Assembly: GCF_017352195.1 (NCBI RefSeq)
Contig: NZ_CP071445.1
Coordinates: 1,178,001 to 1,242,000 of the forward strand
Reading direction: 5' to 3'
Source of the DNA: Sedimentibacter sp. zth1
GTDB taxonomy: Bacteria; Bacillota; Clostridia; Tissierellales; Sedimentibacteraceae
DNA length: 64,000 nucleotides
The position numbers were made by a program, and so were the translations under genes. Below are positions 29,652-38,052 of this stretch, in pieces; positions within the stretch are counted from its first letter, which is position 1; the number at the start of each line of letters is the position of its first letter. The notes beneath the pieces were generated by a model. The model saw only the letters and a list, made by a program, of their open reading frames with translations. It made no database searches and was not told where the DNA came from.

Positions 29652-31313
29652 TTATTTTTCTACATCAACTTTTATTGAATCCACCCAAATTTTATTATTG
29701 CCAATGTATTCGATATAAAGATTAATTCTGTCCACATCTCCAGTAATAACAGTTGCAGTTTTTACTGACCAAACATCATCATAAATTTGAATTTTACCAC
29801 TTTTACTATCCACACGTACTCCATCCTTATATACTTCTACAACAAGCTTAGCCTCAACATCTTTTTGAGCTTTGAACATTGCAGATATAACTACTTGATT
29901 ATTTTGCATTAATCTATATTTTTCATTTTTAAAGTCTATAACCGCAAACAGAGAATTAATGTTTGACTCAGTACTATTTTCAACTACTAGTGATGCATTT
30001 CCCTCGTTATAATTATCCGTACTTTCTTTAGCATATGGTCCAGTATAATTTATACTTTGTAAAATATCTTTGCTCAAGAAATCAGAAAATTCTCCAGAAA
30101 AGTCACCGTTTTGTTGTGTACTGTCTGATTGATCACTATCATCATTAGTTTGGCTATTGTTTGAATCATCTTCATTTGATGAATCATCATCTTTGTTATC
30201 TTCGTTATTATCTATACCTGTATTTTCACCCTGTGTATCTTGACCCAAAGTAGGTTCATCTTTATTATAAAGACTGTTTATAATAAAAAAGCTGAGTACT
30301 AATACTGCCACAATACAGATAGGTACAATTATTTTCAAAGCCTTATTACGATTATTATGATTTACTATTTCTTCCTTTTTATCATCTGCTTTATTAGAAT
30401 TATTTAAGTAAATATCGATTATATTTTGATTACTAACATCTTCTTCTATTTCACCAATTTCTTTTTCTTTAGAACTTGAATTATCTTCATTATTTTGATT
30501 ATGTAATTGGTTGTCCACATTTTTTTCAATGTTTGTATTCTCATTATCCAAAACTGTGCCTTTAACTGGGTTATCATTAATTATTTGATTACAAGTTATA
30601 TTTTCATTTTCTAAAGAATTTATGTCAGCAAGCTTTGCAATAGTAGACGGTCCTTCAATTTTACAATAAATCATCCCGTATACAGGAGAATTAATTAATT
30701 CTTTTAATATATCCTTTGGATGAAAATAATCTCTTGTTAAGCATTTTACTATAATCTTTAAAATATCAGGTGGTATTGAATCCGAAATATTGTAGTCTAC
30801 AACTTCCTCCTTAGAAAATAAATAATGAATCAAATTACCTAAATTTTTATATGTAAAATTATCTGATAAATCATACTCGTCCTTAAATTCAAAATAGCCA
30901 TTGAATATCAGCTTATTATCCTCTGTAACACTTAAATTATTAATATTCAAAATTTTAAACTGAAGTAAATCGCTTGTATTGTAAATATTTATAAATAGAT
31001 TTATTAATTGCTCAGTAATTAAGAATTGTTGCTTTAATGTTAAATCTTTATTATCTATATATTCTTTTATCATAGTTTGATTTTTAAGACTATGAGGTTT
31101 ACTTACTATATACAATCTATCTTCTGTCTTATATGTTCTTTCAATATTGGAATCTAAATTATTAAGAGTATTAATATCTATCAATTTAATAAGATTTTGA
31201 TTAATAATTGTATTATATATATAAATTTCTTCTGTTTTCTTATCTTTACATTCAACTATTCTTTGACAATCATTTTCATATAATATTTTTATTATTTCCA
31301 AGCTACTATCCAT
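29652..31313 (-). CDS. Pseudokinase-like / membrane / jelly-roll domain protein
   Basis: This 553-residue protein appears to have three parts. Residues 1-215 recall a degenerate protein-kinase fold. LYIVSKP is hinge-like and FKILNINNLSVTEDNKLIF replaces the HRDLKPSN catalytic loop. YKNLGNLIHYLF is like kinase helix F, and a helical end follows (IIVKCLTRDYFHPKDILKEL). Catalytic Asp and DFG are missing. One membrane helix (about 325-347, IIVPICIVAVLVLSFFIINS) and an Asn/Asp-rich linker come next. The C-terminal domain (about 415-553) resembles a carbohydrate-binding jelly roll, ending NKIWVDSIKVDVEK. The topology is cytoplasmic pseudokinase, external binding domain. It lies 145 bases after the TraG-like gene. 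Function unknown. Confidence 0.7.
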   Translation of the reverse strand: MDSSLEIIKILYENDCQRIVECKDKKTEEIYIYNTIINQNLIKLIDINTLNNLDSNIERTYKTEDRLYIVSKPHSLKNQTMIKEYIDNKDLTLKQQFLITEQLINLFINIYNTSDLLQFKILNINNLSVTEDNKLIFNGYFEFKDEYDLSDNFTYKNLGNLIHYLFSKEEVVDYNISDSIPPDILKIIVKCLTRDYFHPKDILKELINSPVYGMIYCKIEGPSTIAKLADINSLENENITCNQIINDNPVKGTVLDNENTNIEKNVDNQLHNQNNEDNSSSKEKEIGEIEEDVSNQNIIDIYLNNSNKADDKKEEIVNHNNRNKALKIIVPICIVAVLVLSFFIINSLYNKDEPTLGQDTQGENTGIDNNEDNKDDDSSNEDDSNNSQTNDDSDQSDSTQQNGDFSGEFSDFLSKDILQSINYTGPYAKESTDNYNEGNASLVVENSTESNINSLFAVIDFKNEKYRLMQNNQVVISAMFKAQKDVEAKLVVEVYKDGVRVDSKSGKIQIYDDVWSVKTATVITGDVDRINLYIEYIGNNKIWVDSIKVDVEK

Positions 31314-31457
31314 TCTTTCCTCCTCATAATAAGTCTAATATGTATTTATTAATTTTTTGTGAACAAATTTATTAATATTCTTTATATTAGTTATATTTTA
31401 CCACAATTAATTGAATAAATTAAGTAGTATTTTATTAAATTTACAAAAATACTAATT

Positions 31458-32990
31458 TTATTTAAAAGGTATATGTTTTATTCCATTTTTTATATCTTCA
31501 TACATTTTTTTCGGACTAATACTTATTGGTAGTTTACTTGAAATTTTAGACATCTCAAATGGTTTAGTTTTTTTAAAGCTATACTCATCAATATCAGCTA
31601 GTTCAGAAATAATAGGATATTGCCTACAATTAAATACTAAGGCTTCTCCTCTTTGCTTATTTAATCTTTGAAGCTGTGAAATTGAAATAAGTGGAGTTTC
31701 ATATTCAAAGTTGTCTCCATAGTGGAGTTTACCACTTAATTTACTTACCTCTTCTAAAAGAAGAACTTCTTTACTTGCCAAGAACACCCAATTATCACAA
31801 TTTCCTTTTATAGTCTGCGCATCATCATTATATTTCTTTTCTAATTGATGTACGCTCTGAATTACTAAGAAAAATCTCATATTACGACTTCTTGCTGCTG
31901 TAATCATTGAAGGCATATCCGGAAGTGCTGGAAGGTTTGCGAATTCGTCTAAAACAAAATTAACTCTAATATCGAGCTTTCTACTTTTATTATTTTGTGC
32001 TTCTTGTATTAACGTTTCATAGCATTGTTTTACAAAGGTTGTGGCAATAAAATGATATGTACTTTTCTCATCTGGTACAATAATATATATCGCTGTTTTT
32101 TCTTTTCCAATTTTTCTAACATCAAAACTATTACTTGACATGTTCCTTATAAGTTTATCTTGAGTCATAAAAACCTGGATAAGAGTAAATAACGTAGATT
32201 GTATATCCCCTCTTGCCTTATCACTTGAACCACTAATACCAAAATAGTTTAAATAGGCTATATTTTCATTGTCGGCTTCATTCATTAGTAAAGTTAAATA
32301 ATTTTTATTATCATCATTTGTGCTACCATTCGGAATATTGAACATAAAATTATCAGTAGTCTTTGAAAATTCAACACAAAACCTTGTGAAGGTTTTAAGA
32401 TTGCATTCCTCTTCACTACACTCATCAAGCATTAAAAGCAATATGGCAGTTGCTACAGAACGTGCAGCATTTACCCAAAATAAATCCTTAGTATTTTTAG
32501 TAAGCGGCTCAGATATTACATTTACAAAATCATTTATTCTAGCTACTGCATCATCTGTATACCCACTGTGATATAATTCATAAGGTAGAGCTAATGGATT
32601 CCAAGTATCCCCAAAGTTTAAATCTCTATAATTTAAAACAACAACATTATAGCCATGATCATTCACAAAACCTGAAGTATGATCAAACAGTTCGCCTTTT
32701 GGATCTGTAACGACAAATGATTCTCCAGCTCCTGCCATAATATTTATCATTGGCATGCAAAACAAGCGTGATTTTTTAGAACCAGTTGAGCCAAAAATCA
32801 AACTATGAGTATCTGTATTGTCTACCCATACATTATTACCATCACTAATTATAGGAAGTCCTGCAGCTGAATAGTTCTTATCTGTAATTTTTATAAAAGA
32901 TGTATTTGCTTTTATTTCATTAATATCTGCCCATCTTGTTTCTTGCTGTGATTTAGAGTATTTGGTGAATTTATAATATTCATCATTCAT
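31458..32990 (-). CDS. VirD4/TraG-like coupling ATPase, no conjugation genes nearby
   Basis: The 510-residue protein has the T4SS coupling protein layout. It shows a P-loop region (HSLIFGSTGSKKSRLFCMP), VVTDPKGELFDHTSGFV, and Walker B with TraM-recognition region (VNFVLDEFANLPALPDMPSM, then AARSRNMRFFLVIQS). SGKLHYGDN comes later. The P-loop reads GSTGSKKS, with Lys in place of the usual Gly before GKS/T. N-terminal membrane helices of classic VirD4 are absent, so it may be soluble. It overlaps the preceding AAA ATPase stop (TAATG), so the two are translationally coupled. VirD4 proteins feed substrates to secretion channels. No relaxase, mating-pair gene or integrase is present, so the partner is unknown. 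Confidence 0.85.
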   Translation of the reverse strand: MNDEYYKFTKYSKSQQETRWADINEIKANTSFIKITDKNYSAAGLPIISDGNNVWVDNTDTHSLIFGSTGSKKSRLFCMPMINIMAGAGESFVVTDPKGELFDHTSGFVNDHGYNVVVLNYRDLNFGDTWNPLALPYELYHSGYTDDAVARINDFVNVISEPLTKNTKDLFWVNAARSVATAILLLMLDECSEEECNLKTFTRFCVEFSKTTDNFMFNIPNGSTNDDNKNYLTLLMNEADNENIAYLNYFGISGSSDKARGDIQSTLFTLIQVFMTQDKLIRNMSSNSFDVRKIGKEKTAIYIIVPDEKSTYHFIATTFVKQCYETLIQEAQNNKSRKLDIRVNFVLDEFANLPALPDMPSMITAARSRNMRFFLVIQSVHQLEKKYNDDAQTIKGNCDNWVFLASKEVLLLEEVSKLSGKLHYGDNFEYETPLISISQLQRLNKQRGEALVFNCRQYPIISELADIDEYSFKKTKPFEMSKISSKLPISISPKKMYEDIKNGIKHIPFK

Positions 32991-33853
32991 TATTTATGTC
33001 CCCCAAATCCTATTCTTTTTATTGTTATTATTTCTTTCATACTTTGAACATACTCTCCATCTTTTGAATACCTTGAGATTTTAGTTGCATTAATCTTTTC
33101 GTCTTTAAATTTTTCTGACATGCAAATTTCAAATACAATATCTTGACACATCCTATTTATAGTTTTGTAGCCATCAAAATATTTAAACGCTTTTAGTTCT
33201 TCTACTGATTCTTTTATTGTATTAACTGCATCTTCTGTAAATTCTAAGCCATACTTACTTAATTTATCTATGATATACTTTGTTAAATCATTTGAAGATG
33301 GATAATCTAATTTAACTCTTCTGATTCTAAAAAAAGTTGAAAGTATATATTCAGCCTCTTTTAATTCATCTTCGGTAAAATTCTCAGCAATGAAAATTAT
33401 ACAAACTCTATCATCAATGCTTGACAAGTACTCCATTATTCTATTAAAATAAATTTCTTTATAGTGATTTTTCCATGCACTTATATCTAAGGCAAGCAAT
33501 CCACCATATTCACATCTAAAACCCGCTTTAGTATTAACTTCTCTAATTAATCTGGTTAACTCCATTAATTCAGTTCTAGGCTCGCAATAGTCTAATAAAA
33601 ATTCAAAATACTTTACATCACCGTAAAAATCTATTAACCTAACAGAATTTAAGTATTCTGACAATAATTTTAATAAATGCGTCTTTCCAGCACCCGAACG
33701 TGTATCCCACAATAAATCTGGCAATACTATGACCATATCATCTGGAATTTTTTTCAAATTAGTTGATACCTTGTGAAATTGTTTCAATAATTTTTTAATA
33801 TCATCTAACCCCGGCATTTCCATTATTTGATTATAGTATGGATTATTTTTCAT
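32990..33853 (-). CDS. AAA-type ATPase coupled to the TraG-like gene
   Basis: This 287-residue protein has a P-loop TRSGAGKTHLLKLL near residue 52, where the usual first Gly is Thr. A Walker B-like strand (GLLALDISAWKN) and a sensor-1-like strand (CIIFIAENFTEDEL) follow. A lid domain contains RRVKLDYPSSNDLTKYIIDK. This is the order of AAA+/DnaA-like ATPases. I do not recognise a named family. The gene has a strong promoter 52 bases upstream. Its stop overlaps the start of the VirD4/TraG-like gene by one base, so the two products are probably made in balance and may act as one machine. Confidence 0.75.
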   Translation of the reverse strand: MKNNPYYNQIMEMPGLDDIKKLLKQFHKVSTNLKKIPDDMVIVLPDLLWDTRSGAGKTHLLKLLSEYLNSVRLIDFYGDVKYFEFLLDYCEPRTELMELTRLIREVNTKAGFRCEYGGLLALDISAWKNHYKEIYFNRIMEYLSSIDDRVCIIFIAENFTEDELKEAEYILSTFFRIRRVKLDYPSSNDLTKYIIDKLSKYGLEFTEDAVNTIKESVEELKAFKYFDGYKTINRMCQDIVFEICMSEKFKDEKINATKISRYSKDGEYVQSMKEIITIKRIGFGGHK

Positions 33854-33904
33854 ATATTTCCCCTTGTTTAATTTATAAGTTTCTATTTTTTGACATTTAT
33901 ATTA

Positions 33905-33933
33905 ATTATAGTATGTTATAATATATATATCAA
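33905..33933 (-). promoter_or_regulatory. Promoter of the AAA-TraG gene pair
   Basis: TTGATA (33933-33928), a 17-base spacer and perfect TATAAT (33910-33905) lie on the minus strand about 52 bases before the AAA ATPase start codon. Confidence 0.75.
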
Positions 33934-33990
33934 GTATTAAAAAAAGTTAAGATTTTACATAGAAGGATGTAAATATCCAATTACTTTTCA

Positions 33991-34027
33991 AAAAAAAAGA
34001 TTAAGATAAACATCATCTTAATCTTTT
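33991..34027 (-). terminator. Terminator of the usp-DUF1232 genes
   Basis: A perfect 13-bp stem (AAAAGATTAAGAT / ATCTTAATCTTTT) closes a 7-base loop. On the minus strand it is followed by further T residues, and it overlaps the end of the DUF1232 gene. Confidence 0.85.
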
Positions 34028-34337
34028 ACTTATTATCATCAACTTTATATTCTACATCTTCAATAATTTCTTTACCATGTAAATCTTTTTTTGTCTTTTT
34101 ACTTTCAGTTGTATTATCTCCATAATACTTTTGAGTTTTATTTTGAATCATATGTAAAGTAAAAATAAGTACTACTAAGTCATCTATTAATGAGAATCCC
34201 AAAATCGGAAATGGAATTAAATCTATCGGACTTATAATATAAATGGCAGGTAAAATTATCCACCATTTGTCTCTTAGTGGTATGTTTTTGTCAAATAAAA
34301 ATTTAATCATTAATCTCAATCTCATAAAAATACTCAT
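34026..34337 (-). CDS. DUF1232 (YkvA-like) small membrane protein
   Basis: The protein has 103 residues. It contains IPLRDKWWIILPAIYIISPI then DLIPFPILGFSLIDDLVVLI, the DUF1232 signature of YkvA-type proteins, with the core SPIDLIP. The fold is a helical hairpin with amphipathic or membrane segments, and the C-terminal 35 residues are charged. The function of the family is not established. AAGGAT lies 7 bases before the ATG. It follows the universal stress protein gene by 12 bases, so the two form a small operon. Confidence 0.85.
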   Translation of the reverse strand: MSIFMRLRLMIKFLFDKNIPLRDKWWIILPAIYIISPIDLIPFPILGFSLIDDLVVLIFTLHMIQNKTQKYYGDNTTESKKTKKDLHGKEIIEDVEYKVDDNK

Positions 34338-34349
34338 TTTAAATATCCT

Positions 34350-34730
34350 TTACGATATAAATTTTACACTACTTATTTTTTTTCTAAGCTTTTGTTCAAA
34401 ATTTCTTGATGCTGTAATACCTGTTGTGTTACCTATAACAATATGTGTTATATTCTTATCCATTGCAAAATCTACTAAAGATGCTATTACATCCTTTGAC
34501 CTCTTAATCACTAAATCTGCACCCAACTCTTTAGTTATCTCAAATAAATATTCTAGAGCATCACCATCACTTAAATTAAATAAAAGTTTGTCATTTTCAT
34601 TTACAACGTGAATTACATATAATGCATTATTGTCATCAATTAAATCCTTTTTATACAACTCATACCCAGTTCTTATAAGTTTTTCGCAAGTTCTCTGTTG
34701 TGTCACACAAACCATTATATTTTTTTGCAT
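34350..34730 (-). CDS. Universal stress protein (UspA/KdpD-like)
   Basis: At 126 residues it has the Usp fold: NIMVCVTQQRTCEKLIRTGYEL as first strand and helix, LYVIHVV as second strand, and VDFAMDKNITHIVIGNTTG as the late strand and loop. A glycine-rich ATP-binding loop (GxxG...GS/T) is only partly present, so nucleotide binding is uncertain. It resembles the Usp domain found in KdpD sensors, but here it stands alone. Such proteins aid survival under stress. AAGGAG precedes the ATG. Confidence 0.8.
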   Translation of the reverse strand: MQKNIMVCVTQQRTCEKLIRTGYELYKKDLIDDNNALYVIHVVNENDKLLFNLSDGDALEYLFEITKELGADLVIKRSKDVIASLVDFAMDKNITHIVIGNTTGITASRNFEQKLRKKISSVKFIS

Positions 34731-35010
34731 ATTATCTCCTTATTTTAGGAATTATATTTATTCATCCAATACTTTGTTAATAATTAAACAATGAATTATA
34801 CATTCCTCATGTTTGTTACTATTGACTTATAATTTCATATACATTATATATTATTTCTATTTCTTTTTCAAGATTATTAAAATAATAATCTTAAATAATA
34901 TATATATTAAGTCAGTTAATTTTCATTGTAATATACACAACTATATGTATGTATTATAACATTCCAATCTTTAAGAAATATTTAAACTAAACAAAAGATA
35001 TTTAAACATA
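34731..35010. other. Intergenic region, no gene seen
   Basis: AT-rich spacer between the universal stress protein gene and the tRNA-Sec terminator. It should hold the usp promoter. I find no coding frame with a ribosome binding site. Confidence 0.5.
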
Positions 35011-35052
35011 AAAAAAAACTAAGAATATACTATAATAATCCTTAGCTTTTTC
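35011..35052 (-). terminator. Terminator after tRNA-Sec
   Basis: AAACTAAG pairs with CTTAGCTT across a loop of about 18 bases. On the minus strand a run of nine T residues follows the stem, a few bases past the tRNA 3' end. Confidence 0.75.
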
Positions 35053-35057
35053 CCTTT

Positions 35058-35154
35058 GGCGGGAATATGTGGGAATCGAACCCACCTAGGACGCTACTAA
35101 CGCCCAACACGCGGTGTTGAAGACCGGGGAGCACACCAGCACTCATCTACTCCC
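35058..35154 (-). tRNA. selC: Selenocysteine tRNA (anticodon TCA)
   Basis: The minus strand reads GGGAGTAGATGAGTGCTGGT and later CGGTCTTCAACACCG. It has a long acceptor arm, an extended D stem (GTGCTGG..), anticodon TCA in loop CTTCAAC and a very long variable arm. The T arm (GTGGGTTCGATTCCCAC), discriminator G and encoded CCA complete a 97-base molecule. The length and UCA anticodon identify tRNA-Sec. It lies about 1 kb downstream of selB on the same strand. Confidence 0.97.
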
Positions 35155-35235
35155 ATTACTTTGATAATATAACATATTTCCCTTGTACTATCAACTGTTA
35201 TTTTTTAGTAACTTTCCACTTTTTTTGCTTACTAC

Positions 35236-35922
35236 TTACTTCTTATTTCTAAAATAATATCCTGAGCCCCATTTTGTCAGTATATATTCATAGTTATGTG
35301 AATCTTTTTCTATTTTTTCTCTTAGTCTTCTAATATGAACATCTACTGTTCTTAAATCTCCAAAATACTCATATCCCCAAATTATTTCTAAAAGCTCCTC
35401 TCTTGAATAGATTTTACCTGGATTTGTAGCAAGTAAAAGCAATAAATCAAATTCCTTTGCAGTCAAATTAATATTCTTACTACCAATGCTAACTTTTCTA
35501 CCTAATGTATTAATTACAAAATCATCTGCAAGTATTGTTTGCTCATTTGGCTTTTGGTTATTAAATTTAGTTCTTCTGAGTATTGCTTTTATTCTTGCTT
35601 TTAATTCTAAAATATTGTATGGTTTAGTTAAATAATCATCCGCTCCGTATTCTAAACCTAAAATTTTATTCATATCTTCATTTTTTGAACTTAAAATAAT
35701 TATTGGTATATTATATTTTTCTCTTATTTTTTGGCATACTTCCAAACCATCAAAATCAGGTAAGATCAATTCTAGTATGATAATGTCAAATTCTTCAGTT
35801 GCAATAATATTTAGTGCCTCCTTACCTTCAAATACAGATACAACTTCATATTCGTCCTGTTCAAGGCTATATTTTAAGTTTTTAACTGAAATAAGTTCAT
35901 TATCTACTAACAGTACCTTCAT
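35236..35922 (-). CDS. Orphan OmpR-family response regulator with Asp-to-Glu phospho-site
   Basis: The 228-residue protein has a receiver domain and a C-terminal winged helix (EFDLLLLLATNPGKIYSREE and DLRTVDVHIRRLREKIE). In the receiver the phospho-acceptor position reads IILELILPDFDG, with Glu51 (codon GAA) where Asp is expected. The acidic pocket reads LLVDNE, with Asn for one Asp. The switch Ser (ILSSK) and Lys (LTKPY) are kept. Glu often mimics phospho-Asp, so the protein may be constitutively active. No histidine kinase is adjacent. It sits between selB and the tRNA-Sec gene, 198 bases after selB, and its own leader suggests separate control. Confidence 0.9.
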   Translation of the reverse strand: MKVLLVDNELISVKNLKYSLEQDEYEVVSVFEGKEALNIIATEEFDIIILELILPDFDGLEVCQKIREKYNIPIIILSSKNEDMNKILGLEYGADDYLTKPYNILELKARIKAILRRTKFNNQKPNEQTILADDFVINTLGRKVSIGSKNINLTAKEFDLLLLLATNPGKIYSREELLEIIWGYEYFGDLRTVDVHIRRLREKIEKDSHNYEYILTKWGSGYYFRNKK

Positions 35923-36120
35923 AATATATTCTCCTAATACTTCTCGATTTGCATTTATAGTATTTTATAACAATTTATAACATTTATATATATTATCATA
36001 ACTAATTAATACTTATTTTTTACAATTTTGTAGGATAGTTGTTACAAAAATTAAATTTTTATCATAATAGTACATTTATTTCATCTTATTTGTCAAGTAT
36101 TTTAATAATTTAAATTGAGT

Positions 36121-38037
36121 TTAGTTAAGCTTGTTTAAAATTCTATCATTTTCGATTCTTTTCGTAAATTTTATGCTATCAAAATATTCAAGTAGTGATA
36201 TTGCTGATTTTCTATTTGTATTAAGTATATCCCTACACTCACCTGCTGTTATTTTACCATTTTTCTCTAAGTATTCTGTGATACATGTCTTGGTATTTTC
36301 AATGATAGTTGATGATGTAAATGTATCTTCGCAAACTTTTACAATTTCTTCTGTATCAAGTAATAAATTTAGTATATCCTCTAAACTAATGTTATCACTA
36401 TCCAAAGCTAGTATTTCGCTTAATCTAACAAAATCCAACTTAGATTTATTTATTAAATTCACTATTTTTTTATAAAGTACATTATATTTATCGTCTTTTT
36501 TTATGATATATTCAGCTAAAAATAAATAATCTTTAAATTGACTGATTAGATTTTTGTTTATCATATTATTTATTATTTCATCAAAAACATTTTGCTTTAA
36601 TTTTAAAAAGAATTTACTTTTTATTTCAGATTTTTTAATACCATATTTATATGGGTTTGCAACATTATAGTCTCCGATAAATTTGCATATTTCATCCTCT
36701 ATCTGTCTTTCGTATCTTTTATGCCATATATACCTATCTTTTTTTAATTTGAATATAGTTATTTTGCCTTCTTCGTCAAGCTTCTTTATATTTTCACTCA
36801 TTTCTTCTAATGAAAGCGCTGTGATTTTAGCTAGTTCACCTATAGTTGGTATGTTTTTGCTATTTTCAAGAATTATATTCTCTATAACATCTGTATGAGA
36901 ACCTTGTTCTTTAATCTTCAAAATTTCAATTAATTCATTATCAAATCTCTTTTTTTTATTTGGAACTGGCTCTATTATTTCTCCTCCACCAACTGTCTCC
37001 ATAGGTGAATAAAATCTTACAATAAACTTGTCCCCTCTTCTAACCGCTATTTCCTCTTCAAGTCTTAATTGAGCATAGCAGCTTTCTCCAGGAGATAGCA
37101 ATTCTTTATCTAATAAAACAATCCTACACAATACTTCGCTTGTACCAGTATAAAGATGTAATCTACTCCTATTTTCTATAATACGCTTTGAAGACTTTAA
37201 CAAATTAATTTTAACATCAAGCATCATAGTATTTTTCATACTATTGATAGGTGCTAAAACACAACCTCTATATAATTCCTTTTTTTTGATATTTGATAAA
37301 TTTATAGCTGCTCTTTGACCTGCAAAACAACATTCCATATCAATTCCGTGTACTTGAATATTTCTAACTCGACATACTTTGTTTACAGGATAAATTTCGA
37401 GTTCATCACCTTTTTTTATTTGTCCTGAAATCAATGTTCCAGTTATAACAGTACCAAATCCAGAAATAGAAAATACTCTATCAATAGGTAATCTAGGAAT
37501 AGTAGTAATATCTCTTTCTTCTAAATTTTCACTTGTAAGTTCTTGAATTTTATTTATCAACTCATCAATTCCTTGTCTTGTTACAGAGGATACCTCTATC
37601 ATGGGTGAATCTTTAAAAAATGTATCTTCTAATTCATCCTTTATATCATCCTTAACAAGCTCTAACCATTCTTTATCTACCAAATCACATTTCGTTAAAA
37701 CAACTATACCATTTTTAATACCAAGTAAATTCAATATATTTATATGCTCCTCAGTTTGAGGCATAATACCTTCATCAGCAGCTATAACTAGTAAAACCAA
37801 ATCCATACCGATAACTCCAGCCAACATATTCTTTATAAATTTTTCATGACCTGGTACATCGATTATACCAATTCTGTTTTTGTTTGGAAGATCAAAATAA
37901 GCAAAACCTAAGTCAATAGTAATTCCTCTTTTTTTCTCTTCTTCCCATCTGTCTGTGTCTTTTCCTGTCATTGCTTTTATCAGAGTTGTCTTTCCGTGAT
38001 CAATATGGCCCGCAGTACCTACTATAATATTCTTCAT
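36121..38037 (-). CDS. selB: Selenocysteine-specific elongation factor SelB
   Basis: The protein has 638 residues, normal for SelB. An EF-Tu-like GTPase comes first (GTAGHIDHGKTTLIKAMTG, DVPGHEKFIKNML, VVLTKCDLVD). Beta-barrel domains 2 and 3 follow, and a C-terminal region of winged helices (about 380-638) binds the SECIS hairpin in mRNA. It delivers Sec-tRNA to in-frame UGA codons, one of which is in selD of this same operon. It begins 15 bases after selA. Confidence 0.97.
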   Translation of the reverse strand: MKNIIVGTAGHIDHGKTTLIKAMTGKDTDRWEEEKKRGITIDLGFAYFDLPNKNRIGIIDVPGHEKFIKNMLAGVIGMDLVLLVIAADEGIMPQTEEHINILNLLGIKNGIVVLTKCDLVDKEWLELVKDDIKDELEDTFFKDSPMIEVSSVTRQGIDELINKIQELTSENLEERDITTIPRLPIDRVFSISGFGTVITGTLISGQIKKGDELEIYPVNKVCRVRNIQVHGIDMECCFAGQRAAINLSNIKKKELYRGCVLAPINSMKNTMMLDVKINLLKSSKRIIENRSRLHLYTGTSEVLCRIVLLDKELLSPGESCYAQLRLEEEIAVRRGDKFIVRFYSPMETVGGGEIIEPVPNKKKRFDNELIEILKIKEQGSHTDVIENIILENSKNIPTIGELAKITALSLEEMSENIKKLDEEGKITIFKLKKDRYIWHKRYERQIEDEICKFIGDYNVANPYKYGIKKSEIKSKFFLKLKQNVFDEIINNMINKNLISQFKDYLFLAEYIIKKDDKYNVLYKKIVNLINKSKLDFVRLSEILALDSDNISLEDILNLLLDTEEIVKVCEDTFTSSTIIENTKTCITEYLEKNGKITAGECRDILNTNRKSAISLLEYFDSIKFTKRIENDRILNKLN

Positions 38038-38052
38038 AAATAATTCCTTCCG

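Noticed and set aside
29652-33853. Remnant of an integrative conjugative element
   Set aside because: Besides the TraG-like ATPase there is no relaxase, VirB4, integrase or attachment-like repeat. Base composition matches the neighbours and all three frames are intact.
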